From the IMG/VR virus record IMGVR_UViG_3300046808_000835, positions 1 to 55,838 of that record: a stretch of DNA of 55,838 nt. One strand, written 5' to 3'. Shown in pieces: positions 27,790 to 35,338 of this stretch. Position 1 is the first letter of the stretch; each line of letters opens with the position of its first letter. Under the pieces are notes generated by a model, which worked only from the letters and a program-made list of their open reading frames with translations, was not told the DNA's origin and did not search any database. The translations under genes and the position numbers were made by a program. The stretch is from a virus.

Positions 27790-28263
27790 TCAGTGTCCTT
27801 GAAAACTTGGGCAAAATACTGGTTTGATTTGCGGAAAACGATCACAAACTGCCATCAGATAATCACGATTATCCTCATAAAAAGCCCATTCCGCTTTTTG
27901 GAATTGTGGCAAGTTAAAAAACCGGGCCAATCCGTTTGATTTAAGGGTTTTACCGGATTGTGAATCATTAGGCTTGCGAGAGATAATATAATCAGGCCGA
28001 CCCAAAACCGTATCAATAAAACGTGCATCTGGACGATTAATAACTCGCGCAGTGGCAATAATCACATAAGTATTAGGGCAAAGTAAATCGCGCTTATATT
28101 GATCGGCCAATGGCAAGAGTTTATCCTGCATTGCGCGATACTCATTAGCACGCCAGTATTCTAGATCAATACGTTCCGTGCCGTCCAGATTTTTGATTGT
28201 GCGATACCTGTGCAAACTGTCCACAATAGTACCGTCCATGTCGTACACTTGAACCCGTTTCAT
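27790..28263 (-). CDS. HAD-superfamily phosphatase
   Basis: 157 residues from MKRVQVYDMDGTIVDS: D8-x-D10-G-T motif I; IIATAR (motif II Thr); a Lys in RKPNDSQSGKTLKSNG region; EDNRDYL with the acidic motif IV. Typical small phage HAD, like polynucleotide 3'-phosphatase or 5'-nucleotidase domains. Substrate not readable. The promoter -10 is at 28297-28302, which excludes the earlier ATG. Confidence 0.75.
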   Translation of the reverse strand: MKRVQVYDMDGTIVDSLHRYRTIKNLDGTERIDLEYWRANEYRAMQDKLLPLADQYKRDLLCPNTYVIIATARVINRPDARFIDTVLGRPDYIISRKPNDSQSGKTLKSNGLARFFNLPQFQKAEWAFYEDNRDYLMAVCDRFPQIKPVFCPSFQGH

Positions 28264-28370
28264 CGTTTGTTTTCCGTTGTTTGTTTCCATGAGAGAATTA
28301 TACACGAGCCACACAATCCTGCAAGCAACAAAAAATTATTAGCACATGAAAAAAAGTTGCTTGAGATGCC

Positions 28371-28409
28371 TTGACACCAGCAAATTATATATGATATAAT
28401 TTTGGCGCC
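28371..28409 (+). promoter_or_regulatory. Repeated promoter-like element, copy 5
   Basis: TTGACA, 18 bp, TATAAT, TTTGGCGCC; then hairpin CAAGTGTGGT / ACCACACTTG (28411-28436). Confidence 0.8.
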
Positions 28410-28461
28410 GCAAGTGTGGTAAAAATACCACACTTGACCAGCAGGTTACAGTCTGCTAGGG

Positions 28462-28776
28462 TTAGGCTTGCAACGCCTTGAGAATTGCAGCCAATGCAGA
28501 TTTATTGGCTTTTGTCAAACTTTCGGCATCACTTTCCGACAGTTGCAGGATTGCAGCGATCGCATCAGCCTGAACATCCTTGCTTACCGGACGCTCGCCA
28601 TTTTTGCTAACGTACTCTTTCTTTTTGTACACGCCTTCGCGTGACAGTTTAGCCACAATCGAACGAACCGATTTGCCCATTTCCTGAGCAATAGATTCGA
28701 CAGATTCACCGGCCTGATAATCAGCCACGATTTTCAGGGTTTGCTCTTGCGTGTAGTTTACGGTCTTTTCAGCCAT
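28462..28776 (-). CDS. HTH protein, family member 3 of 3
   Basis: 104 residues, MAEKTVNYTQEQTLKIVADY, HTH at QAGESVESIAQEMGKSVRSI, then VAKLSREGVYKKKEYVSKNG. Almost the same as member 2 through the first 75 residues. Own promoter (TTGCGC, 17 bp, TATAAT, 28838-28866). Confidence 0.74.
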   Translation of the reverse strand: MAEKTVNYTQEQTLKIVADYQAGESVESIAQEMGKSVRSIVAKLSREGVYKKKEYVSKNGERPVSKDVQADAIAAILQLSESDAESLTKANKSALAAILKALQA

Positions 28777-28924
28777 TTGAAGCACCTTTTAGGTTATAAC
28801 ACAAATTCGATCAGCCCCGCGCCAACCGATAAAAACAATTATACAGAACAGAACCCAGTCGCGCAAGTGTGAAATGTAAAAGGTTTGTGTTGCTTACTTC
28901 CACAAAAAATTTACAATTGACGGC

Positions 28925-28962
28925 TTGACACCAGCAAATTATATATAGTATAATTTGGCGCC
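28925..28962 (+). promoter_or_regulatory. Repeated promoter-like element, copy 6
   Basis: TTGACA, 18 bp, TATAAT, TTGGCGCC, then hairpin ACAAATGCCTAA / TTAGGCATTTGT (28963-28989). Confidence 0.8.
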
Positions 28963-28993
28963 ACAAATGCCTAAAAGTTAGGCATTTGTAACT

Positions 28994-29209
28994 TTAAAAA
29001 TTCCAGTTTATGATCGCAATTGAATTTGCTACCAAAAAACTAGCCTGTAAAAATGCTAGGTTATATTGACGGAATCTAACGGCAGTTAAAAAAAGAATTA
29101 TGCTGCTAACAAAAAACAGTGGAATTGCGCCGGTTGGCAGTTTGAATGCCAGCAAAAAACTGCCCACAATTCCAAAACTTACGCCAAAAATTTCCAAGAG
29201 TTTGTTCAT
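28994..29209 (-). CDS. Small membrane protein, PnuC/YgjV-like
   Basis: 71 residues with three hydrophobic segments (about 6-24, 28-46, 50-68) and a C-terminal SIAIINW, as at the end of small inner-membrane proteins of the YgjV or PnuC type. Function unknown. Overlaps the upstream SprT-like gene by one base. Confidence 0.58.
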   Translation of the reverse strand: MNKLLEIFGVSFGIVGSFLLAFKLPTGAIPLFFVSSIILFLTAVRFRQYNLAFLQASFLVANSIAIINWNF

Positions 29210-29598
29210 TATACTTTATCCATTCTGTGATAGCGTTTCGGAGCCAGTCCATAGTTTAGCATGATTTTTTGCCAATTTTTACCGTGTCCGCATTTCTTTT
29301 CACTTTCACCGTACAGGTTAAAATCTACTTGATGGGCCAATTCATGCGGCACAATTTCATGCGACATAATTGTGAGATATTCCGGGCTATGCAGCCAAAA
29401 ATTAATGCCAAATTCAATACGATTGCTTTGTTGAAAACACAATCCTGCGGTAACTTTTAGTCTGCCGTTTAGTTTAATTTCCGGCATTTCAAAATGAGAT
29501 AGTTCAGGATACAGCAATACAAATTTTTGCCAGTGACGCTGGCAAATTGTCCTGACCGTGTTGGTCAGTTCTGTGCGCTGTGATTTTGTGAGAGCCAT
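29209..29598 (-). CDS. SprT-like zinc metallopeptidase 2
   Basis: 129 residues. H85-E-L-A-H89 in VPHELAHQVDF with H105 in CGHGKNW, the classic SprT layout; LKVTAGLCFQQSNRIEFGINF precedes it as in SprT. Different from metallopeptidase 1 except for the motif, so not a recent duplicate. Again paired with a small membrane gene. Confidence 0.82.
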   Translation of the reverse strand: MALTKSQRTELTNTVRTICQRHWQKFVLLYPELSHFEMPEIKLNGRLKVTAGLCFQQSNRIEFGINFWLHSPEYLTIMSHEIVPHELAHQVDFNLYGESEKKCGHGKNWQKIMLNYGLAPKRYHRMDKV

Positions 29599-29678
29599 GA
29601 AAAGATTATAGCACAGTGCGACAGGCCAACAAGCAACAAAATTTCATTAGCATATAGCAAAAAGTTGCTTGCAGCCTG

Positions 29679-29715
29679 TTGACACCAGCAAATTTTATGT
29701 GATAAAATTGGCGCC
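29679..29715 (+). promoter_or_regulatory. Repeated promoter-like element, copy 7
   Basis: TTGACA, 18 bp, TAAAAT, TTGGCGCC, then hairpin TTGCCTAA / TTAGGCAA. Upstream it shares AGCATATAGCAAAAA and TTGCTTGCAGCCTG with copy 8. Confidence 0.8.
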
Positions 29716-29746
29716 CGGATTGCCTAAAAATTAGGCAACCTTACTT

Positions 29747-30043
29747 TTAAATGGTAATCTTTTGCGCTGGAAATTGGATTGAACCGTCATATTCTAATTG
29801 GTCGCGCTCATAACTGGTAAGATAATCGTCCTCATGCAAACTCCAATCAATAATCCATTCACGGAAATATTCATTGTCGCATTCAATTTGCGGTTTAGCA
29901 CGCAAAATCAGGTTATGCAATGAAACATAATCGACACGCTGAACATTTTCAATCACATAATCGTTCCCGCCTTTAGCCTTCCAGTAAGGCTTATCGGCAT
30001 CGCCATAGTTTTCCATTACTTGAGTTTCGATCACGATTTTCAT
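29747..30043 (-). CDS. Unknown 98-residue protein
   Basis: MKIVIETQVMENYGDADKPY, KGGNDYVIENVQRVDY; acidic, alpha/beta. Similar openings (KIVIETQ..ENYG) appear in small proteins of other phages; function unknown. Confidence 0.6.
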   Translation of the reverse strand: MKIVIETQVMENYGDADKPYWKAKGGNDYVIENVQRVDYVSLHNLILRAKPQIECDNEYFREWIIDWSLHEDDYLTSYERDQLEYDGSIQFPAQKITI

Positions 30044-30054
30044 ATAAAACCCTT

Positions 30055-30285
30055 TTAGATATACTCTGACCCGCCGCCATAATCTTCATCAGTACCCCAG
30101 CCTGCGGATGCTAGTGCATCTGAATCATCATTATAGTCCGGTTCTGAATCACTGTCAAGCGGAGCGATTCCGCTTTCGATTGCTTCCATAACCCAAGACT
30201 CGGGAATGTCGAGCCATTTAGCAATCTCGGCCACAGTCATGCCATCTTCAATGCCATCACAGATATTCATTTCAAGATCAGTCAT
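30055..30285 (-). CDS. HTH protein with acidic tail
   Basis: 76 residues. MTVAEIAKWLDIPESWVMEA is a helix-turn-helix; the C-terminal half is Asp/Ser/Gly-rich. May bind DNA or, with the acidic tail, a basic host factor. One base after the next small HTH gene. Confidence 0.6.
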   Translation of the reverse strand: MTDLEMNICDGIEDGMTVAEIAKWLDIPESWVMEAIESGIAPLDSDSEPDYNDDSDALASAGWGTDEDYGGGSEYI

Positions 30286-30286
30286 T

Positions 30287-30409
30287 TTACTTCCTCACAA
30301 TTTCACGAACAAGGTACACGGAAATGTTATATTTTGCAACCAGTTGCATGATGGTCATGCCCAGTGCATAGTCACGCTCGATCAGGGGAACCGCTTGTTC
30401 TAGACTCAT
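30287..30409 (-). CDS. 40-residue HTH-like peptide
   Basis: MSLEQAVPLIERDYALGMTI then MQLVAKYNISVYLVREIVRK, shaped like a single helix-turn-helix. GGAGC ribosome-binding site, adjacent to the acidic-tail HTH gene. Confidence 0.55.
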   Translation of the reverse strand: MSLEQAVPLIERDYALGMTIMQLVAKYNISVYLVREIVRK

Positions 30410-30510
30410 TTCATTTGCTCCGTTCAACATGGAAACAGTATAGCATACCGAGCACAGTGTACAAACGACTTTTTGTTATTAGCATATAGCAAAAAATTGC
30501 TTGCAGCCTG

Positions 30511-30548
30511 TTGACACGCACAAAAATCATATGATATAATTTGGCGCG
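30511..30548 (+). promoter_or_regulatory. Repeated promoter-like element, copy 8
   Basis: TTGACA, 18 bp, TATAAT, TTGGCGCG, then hairpin TCAAGTGTGGTA / TACCACACTTGA (30549-30576). Confidence 0.8.
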
Positions 30549-30579
30549 TCAAGTGTGGTATTTTTACCACACTTGAATT

Positions 30580-30669
30580 TCATTTAATGAACCTGAACAG
30601 AATCCAACATTTTACCACGAAAATTGCAGCCACTACACCGGTGGCCACAATAATTTCACAATTAGTCAT
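30580..30669 (-). CDS. 29-residue single-span membrane peptide
   Basis: MTNCEIIVATGVVAAIFVVK then a basic end; ATG overlaps the stop of the upstream gene. Typical of tiny phage membrane peptides. Confidence 0.45.
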   Translation of the reverse strand: MTNCEIIVATGVVAAIFVVKCWILFRFIK

Positions 30670-30952
30670 AGTATACCTCAGAGTTACGATCCAGCCATTC
30701 TACATATTCTTCCTGAATTGAGTCATACTCTTGCTCATGGAAACGCTCTTCCATTTGTCGCAGAACATCATCAGGAAAACCTTCTTCAGCATAACGCTCA
30801 TCCAGCCATTCTGGCTGGGTTTCCGTCCAAGAATCAAACATAAACTCAAGATGGCTCAGCCATTTTTTGCTAGATTCGTCAGAGTAGCAAGGCTCTTCAT
30901 AATCATAGCGTGAATCATAGTAATAACTTTCAGGGGTTTCGACGATCTTCAT
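30662..30952 (-). CDS. Unknown very acidic protein, 96 residues
   Basis: Tyr/Asp/Glu-rich (YYYDSRYDYEEPCYSDESSK), charged throughout; could mimic nucleic acid charge. Promoter TTGACA, 16 bp, TATAAT just upstream. Confidence 0.6.
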   Translation of the reverse strand: MKIVETPESYYYDSRYDYEEPCYSDESSKKWLSHLEFMFDSWTETQPEWLDERYAEEGFPDDVLRQMEERFHEQEYDSIQEEYVEWLDRNSEVYYD

Positions 30953-31031
30953 GTTTGCTTCCTTGTTTCAATGTGTCTATTATACAGGAACCAGTTGCTG
31001 TGTCAACAGGTTCCTGTGTCAACATTGTAAA

Positions 31032-31184
31032 TTAATAGCGTGATTCTGCAAGTTCACGCAGTTCACGGTTAGCATCTTCCCTGTCCTGCTCAAAGCATTC
31101 TTCCAGAATCTTTTGGGTATCGTCAAAGAACCCATCATCATAGAAGTCCTCGCAGGTCACAGCACAATCAAAATCGTCAAACAT
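31032..31184 (-). CDS. Unknown acidic protein, 50 residues
   Basis: MFDDFDCAVTCEDFYDDGFF, then a charged helix. AGGAGG seven bases before the ATG, the best ribosome-binding site of the region. Confidence 0.6.
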   Translation of the reverse strand: MFDDFDCAVTCEDFYDDGFFDDTQKILEECFEQDREDANRELRELAESRY

Positions 31185-31209
31185 CACAACCTCCTGTTAA
31201 TGTATAAAC

Positions 31210-31250
31210 ATTATATCATGCAATCCTGGGCCATGCAAGCCCAGGATTTT
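31210..31250 (-). promoter_or_regulatory. Terminator-promoter overlap
   Basis: TTGCAT (31233-31238), 17 bp, TATAAT (31210-31215) on the minus strand. The -35 box lies in the loop of the hairpin AATCCTGGGC / GCCCAGGATT-type stem that ends the upstream gene, the same economy as at 16591 and 18306. Confidence 0.75.
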
Positions 31251-31255
31251 TATTG

Positions 31256-31579
31256 TTACGCTGCGATCCACTCCTGCTCATCACGGAACAGCAAACCTTC
31301 TGAACCATCATATTCATCCATCACAAACTGCCTACCTTCACGCACCCACAGCACGCCCAGATCATCCATGTTGCCATCCCAACGATAGGTGTCCCACAGG
31401 TAGTCCGTCAGGGCATCCGTACCCAAACCGTTTTCCATGTTTTCCAGTGATGCAGCAACCACCGGGTCAAACATGGCTTGCATACGATACTCACGGTCAA
31501 GCCCTGTCGAGAAGCCACGACCGTAGTCGTTGGTCAGTACCACAGCCACAAAACCGTCACGCTTCAATTTGGCAACCAT
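31256..31579 (-). CDS. Unknown acidic protein, 107 residues
   Basis: ATG at 31579 with AGGAG six bases upstream. LTNDYGRGFSTGLDREYRMQ, C-terminal DEYDGSEGLLFRDEQEW. Not assigned; first leftward gene after the second divergent region. Confidence 0.58.
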   Translation of the reverse strand: MVAKLKRDGFVAVVLTNDYGRGFSTGLDREYRMQAMFDPVVAASLENMENGLGTDALTDYLWDTYRWDGNMDDLGVLWVREGRQFVMDEYDGSEGLLFRDEQEWIAA

Positions 31580-31641
31580 CACAATCTCCTGTTAACGTGT
31601 GAACAGTATAGCACAGCCATAGATTTGTGCAAGCATTTTTC

Positions 31642-31688
31642 GATTGTATTTTTCTATTGCGTTTTCGGGTTGATAGAAAAATACAATC
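31642..31688. promoter_or_regulatory. 16-bp inverted repeat in the second divergent region
   Basis: GATTGTATTTTTCTAT and its exact complement, 15 bases apart. Same position relative to divergent promoters as the palindrome at 13876-13913. The remainder of 31580-31872 holds two rightward promoters and no gene. Confidence 0.65.
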
Positions 31689-31698
31689 ACGAAAATAC

Positions 31699-31727
31699 TT
31701 GACAACAGGGGGGTTATGGGACATAAT
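31699..31727 (+). promoter_or_regulatory. Late-operon promoter 1
   Basis: TTGACA, 17 bp, CATAAT. Confidence 0.65.
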
Positions 31728-31819
31728 GAATGATTGTGTGCTGATCACCCACACACACGTAAATCATGAAAAACAAAACCAAAACCCTCACGGTGCCATC
31801 ACCCTAATAAAAAACACAC

Positions 31820-31848
31820 TTGCCATACATGCATAACCATGTTATACT
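31820..31848 (+). promoter_or_regulatory. Late-operon promoter 2
   Basis: TTGCCA, 17 bp, TATACT, 24 bp before the terminase small subunit ATG. Confidence 0.65.
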
Positions 31849-31872
31849 GTAAAAAATTTCTCGAGGAATACA

Positions 31873-32367
31873 ATGCTGCCCCAAACCAATCCCGCCGAGG
31901 CACTGCAAATACAGCCAGAACAATTGGAAATAGCCAATTGTTATTTACAATGTGGAAGTGTGGCCGAAACTGCCGACAATCTACAACTGTCACCCGAAAC
32001 CGTAGCAAACACACTCCAGCTGCCACATGTCAGAGCGTACACAGCTCAGCTATTCATGGAAACTGGCTTTGCAAATCGTCACACTATCCGTCGCGCCATG
32101 GACGCTGTCATACGCCAAAAACTGCAAGAACTGCATGAGTCAGAAACTGGATCCAACAAAGACATTGCCGACCTACTGTTACTATCACATAAAATGTCTA
32201 TGGATATTTTAGATCGCGAACTGCAACTGGCCAAACTGCAGCAGCAGGTAACTGAGAGTCAGGTCAAAACACAAACCAACATACAAATTAACGGTGGTTT
32301 AACAGACAACACACAGTATGCTAAACTAATTCAACAGTTACTGGAACGAGATGCTGGAGATAAGTAA
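31873..32367 (+). CDS. terS: Terminase small subunit
   Basis: 164 residues. An HTH-like N-terminal part (CGSVAETADNLQLSPETV), central helices for oligomerisation and a Gln-rich C-terminal tail. TerS binds the packaging site and hands DNA to TerL, with which it overlaps by 17 bp. Assigned largely by position and layout. GAGGA precedes the ATG. Confidence 0.75.
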   Translation: MLPQTNPAEALQIQPEQLEIANCYLQCGSVAETADNLQLSPETVANTLQLPHVRAYTAQLFMETGFANRHTIRRAMDAVIRQKLQELHESETGSNKDIADLLLLSHKMSMDILDRELQLAKLQQQVTESQVKTQTNIQINGGLTDNTQYAKLIQQLLERDAGDK

Positions 32368-33640
32368 ACCTGATATACATGGCGACTACTTAATAAACTA
32401 TTCAGCATCTAGTCGTTTTTTAAAGCTGCCAGTACAACCTTACCTAGAACTGCTCGGTATCTACGACTCGCTCAATCGCCCACAGTGTGCACTAATCAAT
32501 GCAATTAACAGTCCACAGTATCGTTTTGTGGTAGCTGCACTAGCCAGACGATTAGGCAAAACTTATATAGCCAATGTGTGTGGTCAACTGGTCAACTTAA
32601 TGCCTGGGTCGAATGTATTGATCATGAGCCCTAACTTTAGTTTAAGCTCTATTAGTTTTGAACTGCAACGACGACTAATCAATCACTTTGACCTAGAAGT
32701 TGCACGTGACAACTTAAAAGACCGATTAATTGAACTTTCAAATGGTTCAACTATTCGTATGGGTTCGATTTCAACTGTTGATAGTTGCGTTGGCCGATCG
32801 TATGATTTAATTATATTTGATGAAGCCGCACTTAGTTCGGCTGGCGAAGCTGCTTTTAATGTAGCATTACGACCCACACTAGACAAGCCCAACTCAAAGT
32901 GTGTGTTTATTTCAACTCCTCGTGGCCGATTAAACTGGTTTTCACAGTTTTATGATCGTGGTTGGAGTAGTCAGTTTCCTGAGTGGATCTCACTACGTGC
33001 AGACTATTCAGAAAATGCTAGAATGAGCGTTAGTGATGTTGAAGAAGCCAAACGTACCTTAAGTTCGGCTGAGTTTGAACAAGAGTATCGTGCCAGTTTT
33101 ACAGTATTTCAAGGGCAAATATATTCGTTTGATCGTGAGCGTTCTGTTTCGGAACCACCACCCGACCTACGCGGTGAGTTTATAGCTGGCTGCGACCCTG
33201 GCTATCGTGATGCTACCGCTTATGTGGTGGTGTGTTATGAACCCAGTACAGATTGTTTTTGGGTAGTAGATGAATATGTTGAAAGTGGGGTGCCTACATC
33301 ACAACATGCTAGTCATTTTCAAACACTTAATTCGCGCTGGGGTGTAGAAACTGTGTTTATTGATTCTGCAGCAGCACAATTTGCAGCTGACTTAGCTTAT
33401 CAGTACAACCTAGCAACTACTCGTGCTCGCAAAGATGTACTACCAGGTATCGCCTACGTGCAAAACTTAATTGAAAATAACCGACTTCGTGTTGCACCCA
33501 ACTGTACTCATACACTAGCCATGTTAGACCAATATCGTTGGGATACCGGCACTGCTCTACAGCGTGAAAGACCTGTACATGATTCTCACTCGCACATTGC
33601 TGACGCACTGCGTTACTGTTTGTATAGTTATACAGTCTAG
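32351..33640 (+). CDS. terL: Terminase large subunit
   Basis: 429 residues. Walker A at 62-71 (AALARRLGKT), Walker B at 152-159 (DLIIFDEA), coupling motif STPRG at 188-192, then the RNase H-like nuclease with D282 (GCDPGY), D338 (FIDSA) and the final HIADALRY. It powers DNA packaging and cuts the concatemer. Full length for the family. First enzyme of the late operon. Confidence 0.93.
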   Translation: MLEISKPDIHGDYLINYSASSRFLKLPVQPYLELLGIYDSLNRPQCALINAINSPQYRFVVAALARRLGKTYIANVCGQLVNLMPGSNVLIMSPNFSLSSISFELQRRLINHFDLEVARDNLKDRLIELSNGSTIRMGSISTVDSCVGRSYDLIIFDEAALSSAGEAAFNVALRPTLDKPNSKCVFISTPRGRLNWFSQFYDRGWSSQFPEWISLRADYSENARMSVSDVEEAKRTLSSAEFEQEYRASFTVFQGQIYSFDRERSVSEPPPDLRGEFIAGCDPGYRDATAYVVVCYEPSTDCFWVVDEYVESGVPTSQHASHFQTLNSRWGVETVFIDSAAAQFAADLAYQYNLATTRARKDVLPGIAYVQNLIENNRLRVAPNCTHTLAMLDQYRWDTGTALQRERPVHDSHSHIADALRYCLYSYTV

Positions 33641-33657
33641 GTAGCTAAAATTTTGTG

Positions 33658-33686
33658 TTGCGTGTTTGTTGCTGACCTGATATAAT
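33658..33686 (+). promoter_or_regulatory. Promoter upstream of HNH gene
   Basis: TTGCGT, 17 bp, TATAAT, 30 bp before the ATG. Confidence 0.6.
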
Positions 33687-33715
33687 AGCTCTAGAATTGT
33701 GAAAAATCATGCAAT

Positions 33716-34141
33716 ATGGCAATTAATACTAATAAACGGATCCCTGTAAAATGGGTCCGTGACAAAGCAAAACGGGCTTACGAAAAGCAAGCGCATTGTT
33801 ATGTGTGCGGTACCGCTAGCAATTTAGAGCTACATCACCTGCATTCTGTTACTTATTTACTAGATACCTGGGCTGCTGCTCATGGTTATGATATAAGTAC
33901 TGATTCGGGGATCTTAGCTGTAAGAGATGAATTTATTCAAGAACATCATGCCGAGCTATATGAGCAGGTTTATACCTTATGTAACCCTCATCATGTAGCA
34001 CTACATCAAGTTTACGGTAAAAGTCCAGCTCCTAGTTCAGTGCCAAAGCAAGCTCGTTGGATTGAGCGTCAGCGTGATAAACATAACGGTGTTGCAGCGG
34101 AAAAAAAGCCTGGTATTTCATTTTTTGGTGATTTACTATAA
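33716..34141 (+). CDS. HNH endonuclease
   Basis: 141 residues: C28-x-x-C31, LELHHLHSV (H40/H41) and C-x-PHHVALH form the zinc-supported beta-beta-alpha HNH fold. In HK97-type phages an HNH protein next to TerL and portal stimulates terminase cutting; that role fits this position. Confidence 0.85.
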   Translation: MAINTNKRIPVKWVRDKAKRAYEKQAHCYVCGTASNLELHHLHSVTYLLDTWAAAHGYDISTDSGILAVRDEFIQEHHAELYEQVYTLCNPHHVALHQVYGKSPAPSSVPKQARWIERQRDKHNGVAAEKKPGISFFGDLL

Positions 34142-34153
34142 GGCAAAAACACC

Positions 34154-35332
34154 ATGAGCATTGTAAAAAATATTGGCAGCTGGATGCGTGAAAAACTTAA
34201 TCCAGCCCAGAGTCGTATTTATGTTGATACTGGCACAGATGTTTCAACATCAGCAAATTTAAACTATCAAAAAAGCTTTGACACACTAGATTCGGTCAAT
34301 CGCGGAGTTAACTTAATTGTTAGTGCTTGCAGCGGTTTAGATTATGATATTCGTGACAGTGTGTCAGAACCAGTTTATGCTGGTATGCGTAAAAAGCAAC
34401 TAAACACATTACTAAACTTTAGACCTAACCCTTATCAGAGTGCACAAGATTTTCGTCAGAACCTTTTTACTGACTTTTTGTTAGAAGGCAACTGCTTTGT
34501 GTACTTTGATGGTGCACACCTTTATCATTTACCAGCACAGCAAGTAGATATCTTACCAGATGACCGCACATTTATTCGTGGTTACAAGTATGGATCTGAT
34601 GTAGACTTTAAGCCGTCAGAAGTATTTAGTTTTCGCGACTTAAGCAGTGATTCTATTTATCGTGGCGATAGCCGACTGCAAAGTGTTATTTCAAGCGTTC
34701 GCACACTACAATCAATGGGCGAACTGCAACAAAACTTCTTTGATAATGGTGCTGTGTTTGGCACTGTGTTGACCACAGACAATACACTATCGCAGGCTGC
34801 AAAAGATCGTACAATTGAGGGTTGGCTGCAAAAGTACAACCCACGCAAAGGTTTACGCAAGCCAGTTATCTTAGACAGTGGCTTAAAGCCTTTTCAACTT
34901 ACACAAGCCAGTTTCCGCGACATGGACTTTGATGCTGCTATCCGCACACATTCAGAGCGTGTATTAACTGCACTAGGTGTACCACCTATTTTATTAGCAG
35001 GCGGAAATAACGCAAATATTTCGCCTAACTTACGGCTTTTTTACTTAGAAACTGTGTTACCAATCGTTCGTCGCTATACCAGTGCGATTGAGCGGTTTTT
35101 TGGCTATGACGTAGAAGCGGTCACTGCTAGTGTGAGTGCACTACAACCCGAACTAAAAGACATAGCTGCTTATCATGCTACCCTAGTTAATGGTGGCATT
35201 ATTAGTCCTAACGAAGCTCGCGTTGAGCTGCGTTATCCACCCAAAACAGGGCATGACGACTTACGGATTCCTGCTAATATTGCTGGAAGTGCTAGCAATC
35301 CTAGCGTAGGCGGACGCCCAGAACAAGAGTGA
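34154..35332 (+). CDS. Portal protein (HK97 family)
   Basis: 392 residues. PNPYQSAQDFRQNLFTDFLL, EGNCFVYF and GVPPILLAGG are classic landmarks of HK97-type portals. The dodecameric ring is the DNA channel and packaging motor dock. Ends six bases before the protease-capsid gene. Confidence 0.92.
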   Translation: MSIVKNIGSWMREKLNPAQSRIYVDTGTDVSTSANLNYQKSFDTLDSVNRGVNLIVSACSGLDYDIRDSVSEPVYAGMRKKQLNTLLNFRPNPYQSAQDFRQNLFTDFLLEGNCFVYFDGAHLYHLPAQQVDILPDDRTFIRGYKYGSDVDFKPSEVFSFRDLSSDSIYRGDSRLQSVISSVRTLQSMGELQQNFFDNGAVFGTVLTTDNTLSQAAKDRTIEGWLQKYNPRKGLRKPVILDSGLKPFQLTQASFRDMDFDAAIRTHSERVLTALGVPPILLAGGNNANISPNLRLFYLETVLPIVRRYTSAIERFFGYDVEAVTASVSALQPELKDIAAYHATLVNGGIISPNEARVELRYPPKTGHDDLRIPANIAGSASNPSVGGRPEQE

Positions 35333-35338
35333 GGTTGT

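Noticed and set aside
25150-30548. Repeated elements read as minus-strand promoters of the cassette genes
   Set aside because: On the minus strand there is no -35 at the right distance, and each cassette has a separate promoter closer to its ATG.
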